The notes: generated by a model from the letters alone, not told the origin. DNA of 39,398 bases from JAXMBX01 sp046349635 (GCA_046349635.1 JAXMBX010000047.1:1-39398), one strand, 5' to 3'. Counted from the first letter of the stretch, positions 16,009-24,921 are shown. Program-made: numbers and translations.

Positions 16009-16464
16009 TCACAACTCCGCCAGAAAATCCCACCACCGCACCATCTCCGCCGTCGCCGCCAGACTCTCCCGCACCATCGCAAACGGGTCCATCTTCCGCG
16101 TCCCATACTCCAGGTAGTTGATGTACCTCACCCGGCTGGTCACGCGATATTCCGTCAACGTCGACTGGCTGCTGTGCGTCACATCCCCCGACTCTTCTCC
16201 TTCGATCACCGCCGCCGCATTCGGATGACTCCCCTCCCAATCCGCCGGAGGCACCCCTCCCAGCTCCACCAGGCTTTTGACCCAGCTTCCCCGCGCCCGC
16301 GCTTCCCGCACCGGCGTCCGCTCCACCGCCTGGTTCACCGCAAACTCAGTTGCCCCGCGCACAAACTCTTCCCGTCGCCGGAGAACATCATCCGTCCCCC
16401 ACCTCCGCATCCGTTCCGCGACCTCCCCCGCGTCGCTTTCAAACTTGATTCGTAGCACAGCCAT
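16009..16464 (-). CDS. HK97 gp10-like head-tail connector / tail-completion protein
   Basis: This encodes 151 residues. The family pattern is visible: an N-terminal helix with FVRGATEFAVNQAVERTPV, then the near-invariant GSW (RARGSWVKSL), and a late YINYLEYGTRKMDPFAMVR, where gp10-like proteins carry a hydrophobic-Tyr-Gly-Thr, x, K/R-x-x-P motif. These proteins sit at the head-tail junction or terminate the tail. Neighbours are a joining protein on one side and a terminator-like protein on the other. This is one of the better supported small structural genes here. Confidence 0.75.
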   Translation of the reverse strand: MAVLRIKFESDAGEVAERMRRWGTDDVLRRREEFVRGATEFAVNQAVERTPVREARARGSWVKSLVELGGVPPADWEGSHPNAAAVIEGEESGDVTHSSQSTLTEYRVTSRVRYINYLEYGTRKMDPFAMVRESLAATAEMVRWWDFLAEL

Positions 16465-16473
16465 CGTTCACCC

Positions 16474-16836
16474 TCACCGTTCACGGCAGCGAATCCGTGT
16501 CAGCGCCCCATCCTCGGAAACCACAATCTCCACCGGCTCATACTCCCGCTCCTCCCACACCAGCCGATGATCCAGTTGCACTTCGCCCCCCGGCACTTCT
16601 TCCCGCCGCACCAGTACCGCGAATTCCCGCTTCAGAAACGCTCCCCCGGTCTCCTTCGCGATCGTTCTTGGCTCTTCTTCGAACAGCGCCGCAATCGTCT
16701 GATCCTGATAAGTCTCCTCGACGGTCTGCGTCGCGGGATGATACGTCTGCGTCACCAGCCGATACGTCAACGCCCGCCCCCAATCGGCGAACGCCAGGTC
16801 CCGATCCTCCCGCAATGCGGTTTCATCCAACGACAT
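16474..16836 (-). CDS. Head-tail joining / stopper-like protein
   Basis: This encodes 120 residues from the ATG at 16836; five extra in-frame residues upstream are possible. It is a compact beta-rich protein (LTYRLVTQTYHPATQTVEET, VLVRREEVPGGEVQLDHRLV, REYEPVEIVVSEDG) of the kind found as head completion or stopper proteins between connector and gp10-like genes. No name-level match by eye; the position ten bases upstream of the gp10-like gene is the main argument. Confidence 0.55.
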   Translation of the reverse strand: MSLDETALREDRDLAFADWGRALTYRLVTQTYHPATQTVEETYQDQTIAALFEEEPRTIAKETGGAFLKREFAVLVRREEVPGGEVQLDHRLVWEEREYEPVEIVVSEDGALTRIRCRER

Positions 16837-16872
16837 CTCAGGTCCCCTCAAAAAACAAACCCCGTGAGGGGG

Positions 16873-17103
16873 CTACATCGCCATCCACTTCGACATCGCC
16901 ACCTGGAACATCACCCCCCCGACAAACGTCCCCAAGGCCAGCACCGGCGACATCCGGTTCTGCCAGCGTTCGACCGTCCGCAAGCGTTCCTCGTGGTCAT
17001 CCGCCACCTTGATCGCCCCGCGCACGGTTCCACGCAGTCCTTCCAGGCTCAACTGCAACTCCTGCAGCACCGCCAGAATCTGATCCAGCCGTTCGTCATT
17101 CAC
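16873..17103 (-). CDS. XhlA-like small membrane protein (possible holin)
   Basis: This encodes 76 residues. Residues 1-~45 form an amphipathic coiled-coil-like helix (MNDERLDQILAVLQELQLSL), and residues ~50-72 a single hydrophobic segment (SPVLALGTFVGGVMFQVAM). Coiled coil then one membrane helix is the layout of hemolysin XhlA-type proteins, which take part in host lysis with holins in some phages. No endolysin gene is recognised in the window, so a lysis role is only a suggestion; it might instead anchor an assembly intermediate. Confidence 0.55.
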   Translation of the reverse strand: MNDERLDQILAVLQELQLSLEGLRGTVRGAIKVADDHEERLRTVERWQNRMSPVLALGTFVGGVMFQVAMSKWMAM

Positions 17104-17196
17104 CTGTTTTTCCTTTTATCTGCCTGGGCCATGGCACTCGTCTTCTTACTAGCCCCAAGCGCCAGCGCGGGGTTCCTGTCTTCTCCCATCACCTGC

Positions 17197-17496
17197 TCAC
17201 CTGCTCCACTGTTCTCCTGCTCTCGGCGGCAGGAATGCCGCCGTCGTCTCCCAGGCCGGCAACGTCTCCCGCAATTTCCGGTAATAATCCCGCGCTTCCA
17301 GCAACGCTCTCAAATTCTCCGCCCGGTCCGCGCTCCGCCCCGCGGTTCCCCCCGGCACGCTGTATTTCAACGCTGCCAGCTTCCCGTCCCGCATCAGGTT
17401 CAACAGATCCAGATCAATCTGCGCCAGAATCCCGTCGATCTGGGTCTCGGTCAGCGGCGTCCCCGCCACTCCGGAAAGATCGTTCAAGTCACTCAT
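17197..17496 (-). CDS. Small connector-region hypothetical protein
   Basis: This encodes 99 residues, helical throughout (LTETQIDGILAQIDLDLLNL, ENLRALLEARDYYRKLRETL). The size, helicity and place between the capsid and head-tail joining genes resemble gpW-like or other small connector proteins, but I see no diagnostic motif. It is coupled to the 58-residue gene just upstream (12-base gap). Confidence 0.5.
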   Translation of the reverse strand: MSDLNDLSGVAGTPLTETQIDGILAQIDLDLLNLMRDGKLAALKYSVPGGTAGRSADRAENLRALLEARDYYRKLRETLPAWETTAAFLPPRAGEQWSR

Positions 17497-17508
17497 GCTC
17501 TTCCTTCC

Positions 17509-17685
17509 TCAGCGCTCCGCCGCTTTCCAGACGCGCGCCTCTTCCTTTTCCCGCAGCCAGGTGTAACTCAGCCACTGCACCTGCTGTTCGTAATCCGCGC
17601 TCCAGAATTCTCGCTCATCCACACCCAGCCGTTCACGACACCGCAGGATCAGATACTCCAGCGACCGTTCCCGGCTTTCCGTCAC
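17509..17685 (-). CDS. 58-residue protein translationally coupled to upstream gene
   Basis: A GTG at 17685 shares the four bases GTGA with the stop of the preceding gene, a classic coupled start. It reads VTESRERSLEYLILRCRERL, then LGVDEREFWSADYEQQ and ends RVWKAAER. It is helical, Trp- and Glu/Arg-rich. A larger gene followed by a short overlapping helical one recalls the G/T tail-assembly chaperone pair of siphoviruses, though here the pair lies next to the capsid gene and before the tube gene. The clean coding pattern supports a real small gene. Confidence 0.6.
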   Translation of the reverse strand: MTESRERSLEYLILRCRERLGVDEREFWSADYEQQVQWLSYTWLREKEEARVWKAAER

Positions 17686-18212
17686 CGTTCGTCCGCCCCC
17701 CGTCCAGGAAAAAAACTCCGCTCCTGCTCCGCCAGATGTTCCGGCAGCAACCGGCTCAGTTGCGCGATCTCATGGCACAGCTTCGCCACGTCCCCCGCGC
17801 TCCACCCGCTCTTCTCCAGTTCCTTCACCAGCTCATCCGCATACGTCTCCCACGACGCCTCTCCCTCCGGGCGTTTCACCTCGAAGGCAACGCTCGGATC
17901 CCCTTCGATCGCCTCCGCGATCATCAACGCCGCCATCCGCTGGTGATACAGTTCCACCGCCACCTGGTAACCGCTGTCACTTGGGTCCGCCACCAGCACG
18001 GCCAGACCCTGCGCATCACGCACAGGCTTCCCTGCCGAATCCCGCGCCACGCGAGTCGGCCGTGCCGGCGGCATGATCCCATGCCCCCGTAACATCCGCG
18101 AGAATCCCAACCCCAAAGGCTTGATCGTGAAGTGAAACACGTCCCCGTTCGGCCGCGTCAATTCGACACCCCGGCGATATCCCCCCTCCGGCACAACCCC
18201 TGGCATCTTCAT
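17682..18212 (-). CDS. Putative assembly chaperone-like structural-module protein
   Basis: This encodes 176 residues. It opens with a beta-rich part (YRRGVELTRPNGDVFHFTIK) followed by a helical half with MAALMIAEAIEGDPSVAFEV and ASWETYADELVKELEKSGWS. The second half has the look of tail-assembly chaperones or small head-associated proteins. It lies 67 bases after the capsid gene and overlaps the 58-residue gene by four bases. A chaperone role is an inference from size, the coupled small partner and context; alternatives include a head-tail adaptor. Confidence 0.5.
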   Translation of the reverse strand: MKMPGVVPEGGYRRGVELTRPNGDVFHFTIKPLGLGFSRMLRGHGIMPPARPTRVARDSAGKPVRDAQGLAVLVADPSDSGYQVAVELYHQRMAALMIAEAIEGDPSVAFEVKRPEGEASWETYADELVKELEKSGWSAGDVAKLCHEIAQLSRLLPEHLAEQERSFFPGRGADER

Positions 18213-18279
18213 CTCGCTTTCTCCCTTCTTCTCACCTGCTCACCTGATCTACTGCTCACCTGATCTCGCCCACAGGGCG

Positions 18280-19472
18280 TCAGGCGCCGTCGACTTTCGT
18301 CACAAACGCCGTGTCCACCGCCGACACGCCGCCGTAGTACCGCACCTTCACCCGCAGCACCACATCCCGCTCGAACGCCGCCTCGCTCTCCGCACGCTGC
18401 AGGAAGGTCTGCACCGGCCAGATCTCCGTCCAGACGTACTGCCGCGGAAAGTCTCCCAGGTACCAGTCGTTGACCGCCTGACCCCCCTGTTCGTCGATGA
18501 ACGGCGAACTGAGCACTTCCACCAGCCCCTGCACGGGATTCGCGGCCAGCGTCTCCACGCTTCCGTTCGTCATCCGCACTTCCGTCGAGTTGATGATGCT
18601 CAATGCCGTTCCCCGCAACTTCTCCGGCACGAGCAGATGTTTCACCGGCATCACAATCGGCCGGCTCGTCCCGTCGATCCGGTCGTCCCGCACTTCCGTC
18701 GCCCGGTAATACAGCACCTGCTCGATGTCGGTCCAATCCTGCAACGGCACCGCTGCGTTGAATCCCGTCGAGGTCGTGTTCCCCGACCCCACCCAGTTCC
18801 GATGGCTCCCGTCCGTCGCATACAGCGCCGTCCCGGTCCCATTCGGACGATACACGTACATCCCCGCTCCGGCGTCCGCATCGGTCACCGCCCGCACGAT
18901 CGTCCGTTCCCGTTCCTGCCGGACGTAATAACCCAGCGACATCGCCCGCCGGTTGATCTCTCCCGTCTGGTCGAACGCGATCAACTCTTCGTTGATCGAC
19001 AGAATCCGCCCCTGCTTCGACTCCACCGTCGACACCCACTTCTCGGCGAACGTCGATTCCTCATACGGATGCCCTTCCGCCACTTCCGTGGGACCGGCCA
19101 GCGCCTTGAAGCCCGCAATCTTCTGGTTCCGATGACTCGACGGCAGCACGCTCACCAGCTTGTCCCCGATGAACCCCGTGCTGTCCTCGTAACCCTCGAT
19201 CACCTTCCGCCCGATCAGTTCGCCGGTGATCACCTGGAACAGGCTCGTGTTCACCCCCGGCGTGGTTTCCCGCAACAGGGCCGTCACCGACCCGCCACTC
19301 ACGGGGTTTCGTGTGTTCGCACGTGCGGCAGCACGCCACACGCTTCCGCCAACTCCCGGTAGCTCAGGTCATCCACCCGCAGCTTCCGCTCGTTCAGCAG
19401 TTCGCACACCTTGTGATAAAACCCCTCCGCCCCCAACGACTCCACCAGCTCCCGCACATTCTGCCCCTGCAT
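18280..19472 (-). CDS. Major capsid protein, N-terminus in a different frame (one -1 shift needed)
   Basis: The main frame (18280-19341, GTG or shift) gives ~350 residues of a capsid-like protein: GYEDSTGFIGDKLVSVLPSS, SINEELIAFDQTGEINRRAM and a C-terminal beta region ending RVKVRYYGG. An ATG at 19472 with AAGGAG upstream opens a 57-codon frame (MQGQNVRELVESLGAEGFY to YRELAEACG) that looks like the helical N-arm of the same protein and runs into the main frame if the ribosome slips -1 near 19345. Together they make ~397 residues. The neighbouring decoration and protease genes agree. It may be a true -1 frameshift, a sequencing deletion or a mutation; the main frame alone might also be made from the GTG. 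Confidence 0.75.
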
Positions 19473-19498
19473 CTCTTCCTACTCCTTTTCTTATTCCC

Positions 19499-19540
19499 AC
19501 CCTCTCCCCCCCGAGGGAGAGGGCAGGGTGAGGGGGCGGG
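19499..19540. repeat. Dispersed repeat, family C, copy 3
   Basis: ACCCTCTCCCCCCCGAGGGA is followed by GAGGGCAGGGTGAGGGGGCG. The CCCTCTCCC and GGGAGAGGG arms form a strong hairpin. It lies in the 115-base gap between the capsid and decoration genes, where a hairpin could help set different transcript levels. Confidence 0.7.
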
Positions 19541-19587
19541 ACCGTCTCTTGTTTTCTGTTTGTTTTGAAACCCCTGTGCCCCACCCA

Positions 19588-20072
19588 CTACCCGATCGCC
19601 GCGTTCACATTCCCCGACCCCGTGAAAAACGCCGACGCGAAGTTCACCCGCAACGTCGAACTCGCCGCGGCCTTGTACTCCGCGGCTCCGCGCATCGCCG
19701 ACGCCGCGGATCCGACCCCTTTCAGCGCCTGGCTCAGCAACGCCTCGGAGACATCCTTCGGGCCGAGCAAGGCGACGATCTCATACGTCCCGGTGTGGAC
19801 GTCGAATTCGTACACCGCCAGCGGACTCAGGTCGACCGAGATCGAATCGGTCTCCCCTTCCGCCGATCCCTGATGCATAATCCCCAGGAACTTGGCCGCG
19901 AACCCTCCCAACGTCGTCGCCAGGTCCGTCGTCCAGGCGAACTCCGACGTGACTTGGCGTCGTCGTTGTCATCCGAATACCATGTCCCCCAACTCGATCA
20001 CCGTCTCCGCATCCACCCGCACCTTCTGCAACTGCACCAGAGCCGGCCCGAAACTGCAAATGACTCGAGCAT
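19588..20072 (-). pseudogene. Head decoration-like protein, frames disrupted
   Basis: Coding sense is continuous if small indels are allowed. After the ATG at 20072, the frame RVICSFGPALVQLQKVRV continues to ETVIELGDMVF. It then meets an in-frame TGA at about 19977, is coherent in the next frame over DDNDDAK, and returns to the first frame as TSEFAWTTDLATT, GGFAAKFLGI and DSISVDLSPLAVYEFDVHTG. It ends with TLRVNFASAFFTGSGNVNAA. The total is ~160 residues, beta-rich, located just upstream of the capsid gene: the position of a decoration or head-fibre protein. Three missing bases in total (two plus one) would restore one frame in the middle. The alternative reading, a short protein starting at 19911, is possible. 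Confidence 0.55.
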
Positions 20073-20151
20073 CCTGCTCCCCTTCCCCTCAGATTTGTTG
20101 TAGGTCAGGCCTCGCCCGGCGTGTGCTGACTTTCCTCTACTTTCTCGCCTC

Positions 20152-20190
20152 TGGGTGCCATGCCCGCATCGTGAAGCAGGGCGGGCGGCG
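20152..20190. repeat. Dispersed repeat, family A, copy 5
   Basis: TGGGTGCCATGCCCGCATCG is followed by GTGAAGCAGGGCGGGCGGCG. The left arm is intact and the right arm is diverged (GCGGGCGGCG rather than GCGGGCATGG). It lies between the protease and decoration genes. Confidence 0.65.
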
Positions 20191-20267
20191 TATGCGTTTG
20201 ATTCACGCGTTTTCACCCCCCTCACCCTCGTCGCCCCGTCAACGCCTCCACAATCCACCGGTCATCA

Positions 20268-21135
20268 TCAAGACGTTCCCGCGCGTCCCGTTCCAGACTG
20301 TGGGGCACCCCCGCCTTGCCGCACGACCTCCCAGCGGTCATCGATGACCTGCTTCCGTCCCTGCGGACTCTTCTGTTCCGTCAGAATGTCCCGCAGCACC
20401 TTCGTCACGGCATAACCGGGCAGGCCGGACCGCCGCAGCAGCCCCTCCACCTCCGACTCCGCCTGCCGTTTCTCGCGCGTGGCGGACAGCTCCCGCACGA
20501 CCCCCTGCAGCCGGTCCCGTTCCTCTTCGGCCAGAGTCAACCGCTGCTGCAATTCCTGAATCTGTTCGTTCAGTTCCAGCAGCGCGTGCTGATCGGTCTC
20601 TTGAACACTCTCCCGGAACGTCGTCGTGGTCGCCGGGTACACCACCGCGTCCACACTGATCACCTCCTGGATCGACTCGATCACTTTCGGATCGCTCCCC
20701 CGCTCGACCCGGACCACGTGGCTCATCCCCACCGCCGGGGCATCACTCTCCACCAATGCGAGGAATGTCTCCCCCGCTTCGGTCCCCAGCACCTGGATAT
20801 CCCCCCGCACCCGCCCGTTTTCGTATCGGGCTTCCAGAATCGAACCGACCAGGTCCCGCGTGCTCCGCTCCTGCGGTCGCCCGGCGTTTGCGCTTCGCGT
20901 CCGGACACCGGCTTGTGGGGATACAGCGCCACTGCCTGCCGCAACGCTTCGTCGCTGTAGCGATACCCGTTCCGCGACACCGCCCCGACCAGTGCCACGT
21001 TCCGGACCACCCGCCCGGCCCGATCGACCGCCGCTTCTTCCCGCAGGATTTCCCCGGACTGTTCGCAGAGTTCGTGCAGTTCCGCGGTCTGATTCCGCGT
21101 GGTCTCCCACTTCCCCCTGGTTCTCTCTCCCCCAT
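20268..21135 (-). pseudogene. Prohead protease (with scaffold-like tail), frameshifted
   Basis: Starting near the ATG at 21135, one frame reads ETTRNQTAELHELCEQSGEI, then VVRNVALVGAVSRNGYRYSD and ALRQAVALYPHKPV. Near 20880 coding moves to a second frame reading QERSTRDLVGSILEARYENG, RVRGDIQVLG, AGETFLALVESDAPAVGMSH and ISVDAVVYPATTTTF. A long charged coiled coil (LELNEQIQELQQRLTLAEEE) and a C-terminal part then end at 20268. The pattern of protease domain, coiled coil and C-tail is that of phage protease-scaffold fusions, here ~290 residues. The G-run after the first ATG and the 20880 region each seem to lack one base. It lies upstream of decoration and capsid genes as expected. Confidence 0.6.
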
Positions 21136-21275
21136 GACCTCTCCTTCATGTCTGTGTCACACACCCTCTGCCCTTTCCTGTCTGGGTGCCTCAAAATCTC
21201 TTTGCGGGGGGATTTCGTGCTATAAAGCCAATGAGCGAACCATAGAATCAAAGTGATTCAAAAGTTCTTTAAACC

Positions 21276-21310
21276 TGGGTGGCCCAAACGCCGCAGGCGT
21301 GTGCGTAGCA
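21276..21310. repeat. Dispersed repeat, family B-like
   Basis: TGGGTGGCCCAAACGCCGCA is followed by GGCGTGTGCGTAGC; ACGCC and GGCGT pair around GCA. It marks the left end of the accessory island, directly upstream of the protease start. Confidence 0.6.
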
Positions 21311-21381
21311 CTGAACACAAGCGGCGAGACCCGTTAGATGTGTGGCCTTTGGCTCCGCCAGTGACGGCGTGACGGAATGAA

Positions 21382-22024
21382 ATGAGTTTCGAAGCGGTGC
21401 TGCGGCTGATTGAGGAGGCCTTAAAACAACAACAAGTATTGGGATTTTGATCCTGATTACCAGGACACGTTTGATTATCACAACACGATCGGATGGCTCG
21501 TTCTGGATTACCTTCAACAGAAAGCGGTCGGGCAATTTGCAGCAGACGCGATGGAGTTTGCTGACATCATTGTTTCCAGGCGATGCCTTGTTTGCTGGTT
21601 CGTTTACTGCGAAAGCTTGCAGCCGCTCTCAATTTCAGACCGCCTCCGCGATTATTGGCTCAACCCCCTTTCGACACCGAGCGACGTTGACGATGCGTGG
21701 CTTGTTGAAATGCTGCCTAGAGAGCATGGAATTCGCATCACGGACTGCCGCGTTACAGATACTCGCGGTGCGAGTAGCTCTGTGGAAAACGCTGTGAAGT
21801 TCGCTCGCACAAGGGCCGTCGTCGAAGCTGTGGCTTGCCTGAGTGATGCAAAAACGGCGACACGGAAGTTTCTCCAGATGGATTGCGTACAGCCAATTGC
21901 AATCGCTGGATTGCAGAGTACGCGGTTCCCAATGCCTTGGGTTTAAAAAGACATGACCTTTGAAGAAGAATTTGCATTCAGTGAATCCCCGGTTCCGAAA
22001 ATGTTCCGCGATCGAAACGTCTAG
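21382..22024 (+). pseudogene. Hypothetical protein of the accessory island, frameshifted
   Basis: An ATG at 21382 gives MSFEAVLRLIEEALK and then needs a shift within AAAACAACAACAAG (about 21423-21436) to reach a long clean frame: YWDFDPDYQDTFDYHNTIGW, then QFAADAMEFADIIVSRRCLV, EMLPREHGIRITDC and ENAVKFARTRAVVEAVACLS. That frame stops at 21946 in MPWV. Two further pieces (EYAVPNALGLKRHD, then MTFEEEFAFSESPVPKMFRD ending at 22024) suggest the original protein went on. About 210 residues in all; no recognised domain. It is oriented opposite to the particle genes and begins the island's left half. Confidence 0.45.
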
Positions 22025-22069
22025 CATGCAGGTCTTCAGGCCGCAGCCCACTGTTCCTCTCAAAGGTCG

Positions 22070-22336
22070 GTGAGTATGTTTCTCCGGAATTTACCCTTGG
22101 ACCTGGATTTGCTGAATCTGGCGGGCCTCGTACAGAACAACACTCGTGAATATTGTTCACCCGAAACGGCGCTAAGAAGCCTCCAGGAGAAGACGAACCA
22201 GGATTTCGGAACCGATGCCGCCGCGTGGGTGACCTGGCTGAGCACTCAGGATCAAAGTTGTTTCATAGCAATATCGCCCACGACAAAAAATCCAAAGCCG
22301 AGTTCTGATAAACGTGAGGTATCCATGACGAACTGA
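22070..22336 (+). CDS. Small hypothetical protein in accessory island
   Basis: This encodes 88 residues, GTG at 22070 or ATG at 22076. The central part ETALRSLQEKTNQDFGTDAA, then AWVTWLSTQ, looks like a genuine helical domain of the sort that recurs in Planctomycetes proteins; the flanks are less convincing. It may be the remnant of a longer gene. It overlaps the next small gene by a few bases. No function assigned. Confidence 0.35.
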   Translation: MSMFLRNLPLDLDLLNLAGLVQNNTREYCSPETALRSLQEKTNQDFGTDAAAWVTWLSTQDQSCFIAISPTTKNPKPSSDKREVSMTN

Positions 22337-22544
22337 GTTTTTTCTGTGCACATGGGCACCGTTCATCGGGGCTGTCTCATGCACGTCATTTGCCCTGTAC
22401 GTCAAAGAGTCCGAGGGGTGGTTTGGACATCTGACCTGGTGGCAACTCGCTCTTACGTGGACGCCGGTGGGGGCGTTGTTGGGGGCCGCCATCTATCTTC
22501 TCTTGTTTCTTCTTCCCAGGTGGAGATGCCTCTGGAAAAGGTAG
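22325..22544 (+). CDS. Small two-pass membrane protein, frame unclear at start
   Basis: From 22335 a frame reads EFFLCTWAPFIGAVSC, FALYVKESEGWFGHLTWWQL and VGALLGAAIYLLLFLLP, ending WRCLWKR at 22544: ~70 residues with two membrane helices and a short polar loop. The only good start, the ATG at 22325 with GAGG upstream, is in another frame and hits a stop after three codons, so one indel is implied near 22331. The stop is four bases before the ATG of the pentapeptide-like gene, which indicates one transcript. Confidence 0.5.
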
Positions 22545-22548
22545 GCCC

Positions 22549-22848
22549 ATGCCCCTCAGAACTCCTCAGGACGTCGGTTTTGAACCCTTAGCCGAAACGC
22601 ATTGGCAGAAGTATGCCTACCGCTGGTCGTTCTCCCGCACCGATTTCGAGCAGGCCGATTTCTCACAGATGGACTTCACCCAGTGTGCTCTGATCGAATG
22701 CCTGGTCCGCAACGGTGATTTCCGTGGCATTGAGGGGTCAGGACGGCACTGCCGGGAATGCTCGATTGAGAATTGCAATTTTTCGGACAGCGACCTCAGC
22801 CGCTTCAGCTTCCGGGATTGCACCTTCCACGACCTCCATGAGCTGTGA
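22549..22848 (+). CDS. Pentapeptide-repeat-like small protein
   Basis: This encodes 99 residues; AAGGTAGG lies just before the ATG. Residues ~30-95 show the five-residue periodicity of pentapeptide repeats with central F/L: DFEQADFSQMDFTQCALIEC, then CSIENCNFSDSDLSRFSF and RDCTFHDL. Such right-handed beta-helix proteins act as DNA mimics, immunity proteins or adaptors in different systems; the precise role here cannot be read. It follows a two-pass membrane protein by four bases, so the pair probably acts together. Confidence 0.7.
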   Translation: MPLRTPQDVGFEPLAETHWQKYAYRWSFSRTDFEQADFSQMDFTQCALIECLVRNGDFRGIEGSGRHCRECSIENCNFSDSDLSRFSFRDCTFHDLHEL

Positions 22849-23329
22849 CCGATCAAACCTTGTCCGGAATCGACTTCTCGCCCGCTTGGGACGCATTGCT
22901 GTACGTTTCGTGAGCAACGGACCTGCGGGGAACGACCCCATTCTTTCCCCATAGCTGGCAATCCTTCTGCCTCCGTTGACCAGAGAACAGAAACGTAGCA
23001 CAAAAGTCCGCTGGTTCCGCGGAAACGAACCAACCCCACACTTGTCTGAGAGAACAAACGTGGATCTATTACTTCCACAGAATCGACAGGTTCCGCTGGT
23101 GCCTTGGATGATGTGGTTATTGGCGAGAAGAGTGGGGGCTTAATTGCGGCACAAGGGGTTCCGCGCTCCACTGCTTTTGAGGAAATCGACTGCCGACCGA
23201 TGTTGCAACAAACGTTTGAGCGTCACGTCAGTTGGCGAAATCTCGACAACCACTGTTCCAGCGCAGCTAGATCCTTGGATTTTCCAGATCCTGTTTTCTG
23301 GATTGTGGACGATGAGCGTCCAAGGTTAT
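22849..23329. other. Gap of ~480 bases without a supportable gene
   Basis: Short coherent pieces occur, such as VTDQTLSGIDFSPAWDALLY at 22845 (its GTG overlaps the previous stop), KVRWFRGNEPTPHLSERTNV near 23010, and a 93-residue frame at 23104 with WRNLDNHCSSAARSLDFP. None continues or shows a domain. They may be remains of one decayed gene. The end of the metallo-beta-lactamase-fold gene on the other strand closes the gap. Confidence 0.35.
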
Positions 23330-24164
23330 TCAAGGGCATTGCTCAGGTCGCAATGTTTCAAGTTTCGTACAGCACTGTTTCGTAATTTGCGTACAAAGTA
23401 CTGGGACATTCAATGACTTTAAACTGTTGATGACTTCTGGACGAGGATGCTTGTCATCGTTGCTGGTTCCCACAGAGATGATCGCATGGCGAGGGCATAA
23501 CGCGTCTTGATAGAGCCATCTGAGTTCGCGCGAATCGGCAGCGCTTTTGTGTGATCTGGCCAAATAATCCCGGCGTGATGGGGAACCGCCACGACATCAC
23601 AATTCAGCGAGTGCCTCGTTCCTCGTAAATCTGCTTCCACTGCTCCAAACTGGAATCGCCCGGAAACACAACTGTGCGATTACCGACATGCAATACAAGT
23701 ACCCCACACGTAGCATTGGCATCATTCTTATCCAACGCATCCTGATTTTGTGAAAATGTGGGCGATAGAAGTTTCAGTTCTGCCTGTAGGGCAACATTAC
23801 TCCAGATTTGTCTTGGTTTCCGGTTGCGTTCAAGGCGATAAATGCGCTTCCGATTAAGATTCCCTGCTTTTATTTCTGTTCTTAACGTCCGCCAAAACCG
23901 TGTTTCTTTAGTCCGGTAATCGTTCGGATAATAAACACTGTCAATCCGGTTCTGGAAACTTGTGATTAGGCCAGAAGCCCCCTCACAGTGATCAGCGTCA
24001 AGGTGGGAAATGATGAGGCGCGAAATCCGATTCACGCCGAAGGTTTGGAGCAACTTCTCCAAGTCACTCCAGCGTCGCCCAGTATCGATGACAATGGCTC
24101 GTCGGTTACCGGTTAAAATGACATTGCACGATCCCTGGCCTACATCCAGGAAGTAAACTTCCAT
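23330..24164 (-). pseudogene. ComEC-like metallo-beta-lactamase-fold hydrolase, two frameshifts
   Basis: The first frame (24164-23604) has EVYFLDVGQGSCNVIL, AIVIDTGRRW, the metal-binding HLDADH (residues 54-59) and RTVVFPGDSS. Coding then continues in a second frame (RHSLNCDVVAVPHHAG) and a third (LCPRHAIISVGTSNDDKHPR, then PEVINSLKSLNVPVLCTQIT), ending at 23330. The ordered motifs DVGQG, HxDxDH, GD, HH and SVG-N-HP match the ComEC/Rec2 C-terminal branch of the MBL fold, a hydrolase acting on phosphoesters (DNA, RNA or nucleotides). Both shifts are of the single-missing-base type, so the intact protein would be ~277 residues. No membrane part. It is the last gene of a three-gene A+T-rich operon. 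Confidence 0.7.
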
Positions 24165-24194
24165 GCCCCTCTCCGGTTTTCTCCCATCGATCGT

Positions 24195-24914
24195 TCAATC
24201 CCAAGTGGTTTCCGGAAGGGACGTTGATCGTGAAGTCGACTCCCAAATCTCATCGGATTCCGCTTTAGTCATTTCCACTTCATTGATTTTATTCAGATAG
24301 GTGATCTTAAGGATTTTATAAGTAATGGGATTACGCAAAACAACCGCTTCAAACTGGTCTCCTCGCTTAAACCTCGCAAATTCGGGGGGGATTTCTATGC
24401 TGTGCATGTCAATCTTCTCTTGCGAGCCATCTTCCCACCGGATTTTTTCCGGAAGGGGACGCGCTTTAACCACACGGCCAACTCGGCGTGATGAAAGAGG
24501 TTGGCTCACTCGAAATCGCTCCACATCGACCTTACTCTGAATTGTTTTCCATTGTTCGCGATCAGTTGCATTCATCTCAAATGGGCGCATGAAATATAAT
24601 CTCTGAAATTCAGAGTGAAAATTTTCTTGCCAATTCTCCTTCGCAATAGAAGCCATGCCCCCCTCTCCTACAATCCACGAAAAATCGTCCACGATGAATT
24701 TTCCCGTAGATCGCACTGTTGGCGGGGAAAAAAATGTTCGTGCTTTATTGAATAAATGGTATCGTGTGCTTCCGACACGAATCTCACTGATGAGCTGGCC
24801 AGTCACCGCCAAATCACCAGAATCATCAAAAGCGTATTTTGAGGCAGGGTAGTTGCTGAAGTTCTCTACTCGGGATTGAGGATGTTCGAAATAATTACAT
24901 AGAGCGAGGGGCAT
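24195..24914 (-). CDS. Unknown protein between TIGR04255-like and MBL-fold genes
   Basis: This encodes 239 residues from the ATG at 24914, five bases after the previous stop; a start at 24938 would add eight residues and overlap. It has two parts: residues 1-~120 with VTGQLISEIRVGSTRYHLFN and VDDFSWIVGEGGM, and ~120-239, charged, with RPLPEKIRWEDGSQEKIDMH and GDQFEAVVLRNPITYKILKI, a beta-rich segment. No recognised motif. The spacing to both neighbours (7 and 30 bases) points to one operon. Codon use and base composition (A+T-rich) match its neighbours and differ from the particle genes. Its frame is intact, unlike both neighbours. Confidence 0.65.
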   Translation of the reverse strand: MPLALCNYFEHPQSRVENFSNYPASKYAFDDSGDLAVTGQLISEIRVGSTRYHLFNKARTFFSPPTVRSTGKFIVDDFSWIVGEGGMASIAKENWQENFHSEFQRLYFMRPFEMNATDREQWKTIQSKVDVERFRVSQPLSSRRVGRVVKARPLPEKIRWEDGSQEKIDMHSIEIPPEFARFKRGDQFEAVVLRNPITYKILKITYLNKINEVEMTKAESDEIWESTSRSTSLPETTWD

Positions 24915-24921
24915 AATATTC

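Noticed and set aside
16567..17946. 459-residue plus-strand frame
   Set aside because: It crosses five clear minus-strand structural genes and shows only Arg/His/Pro-rich sequence with no motif.
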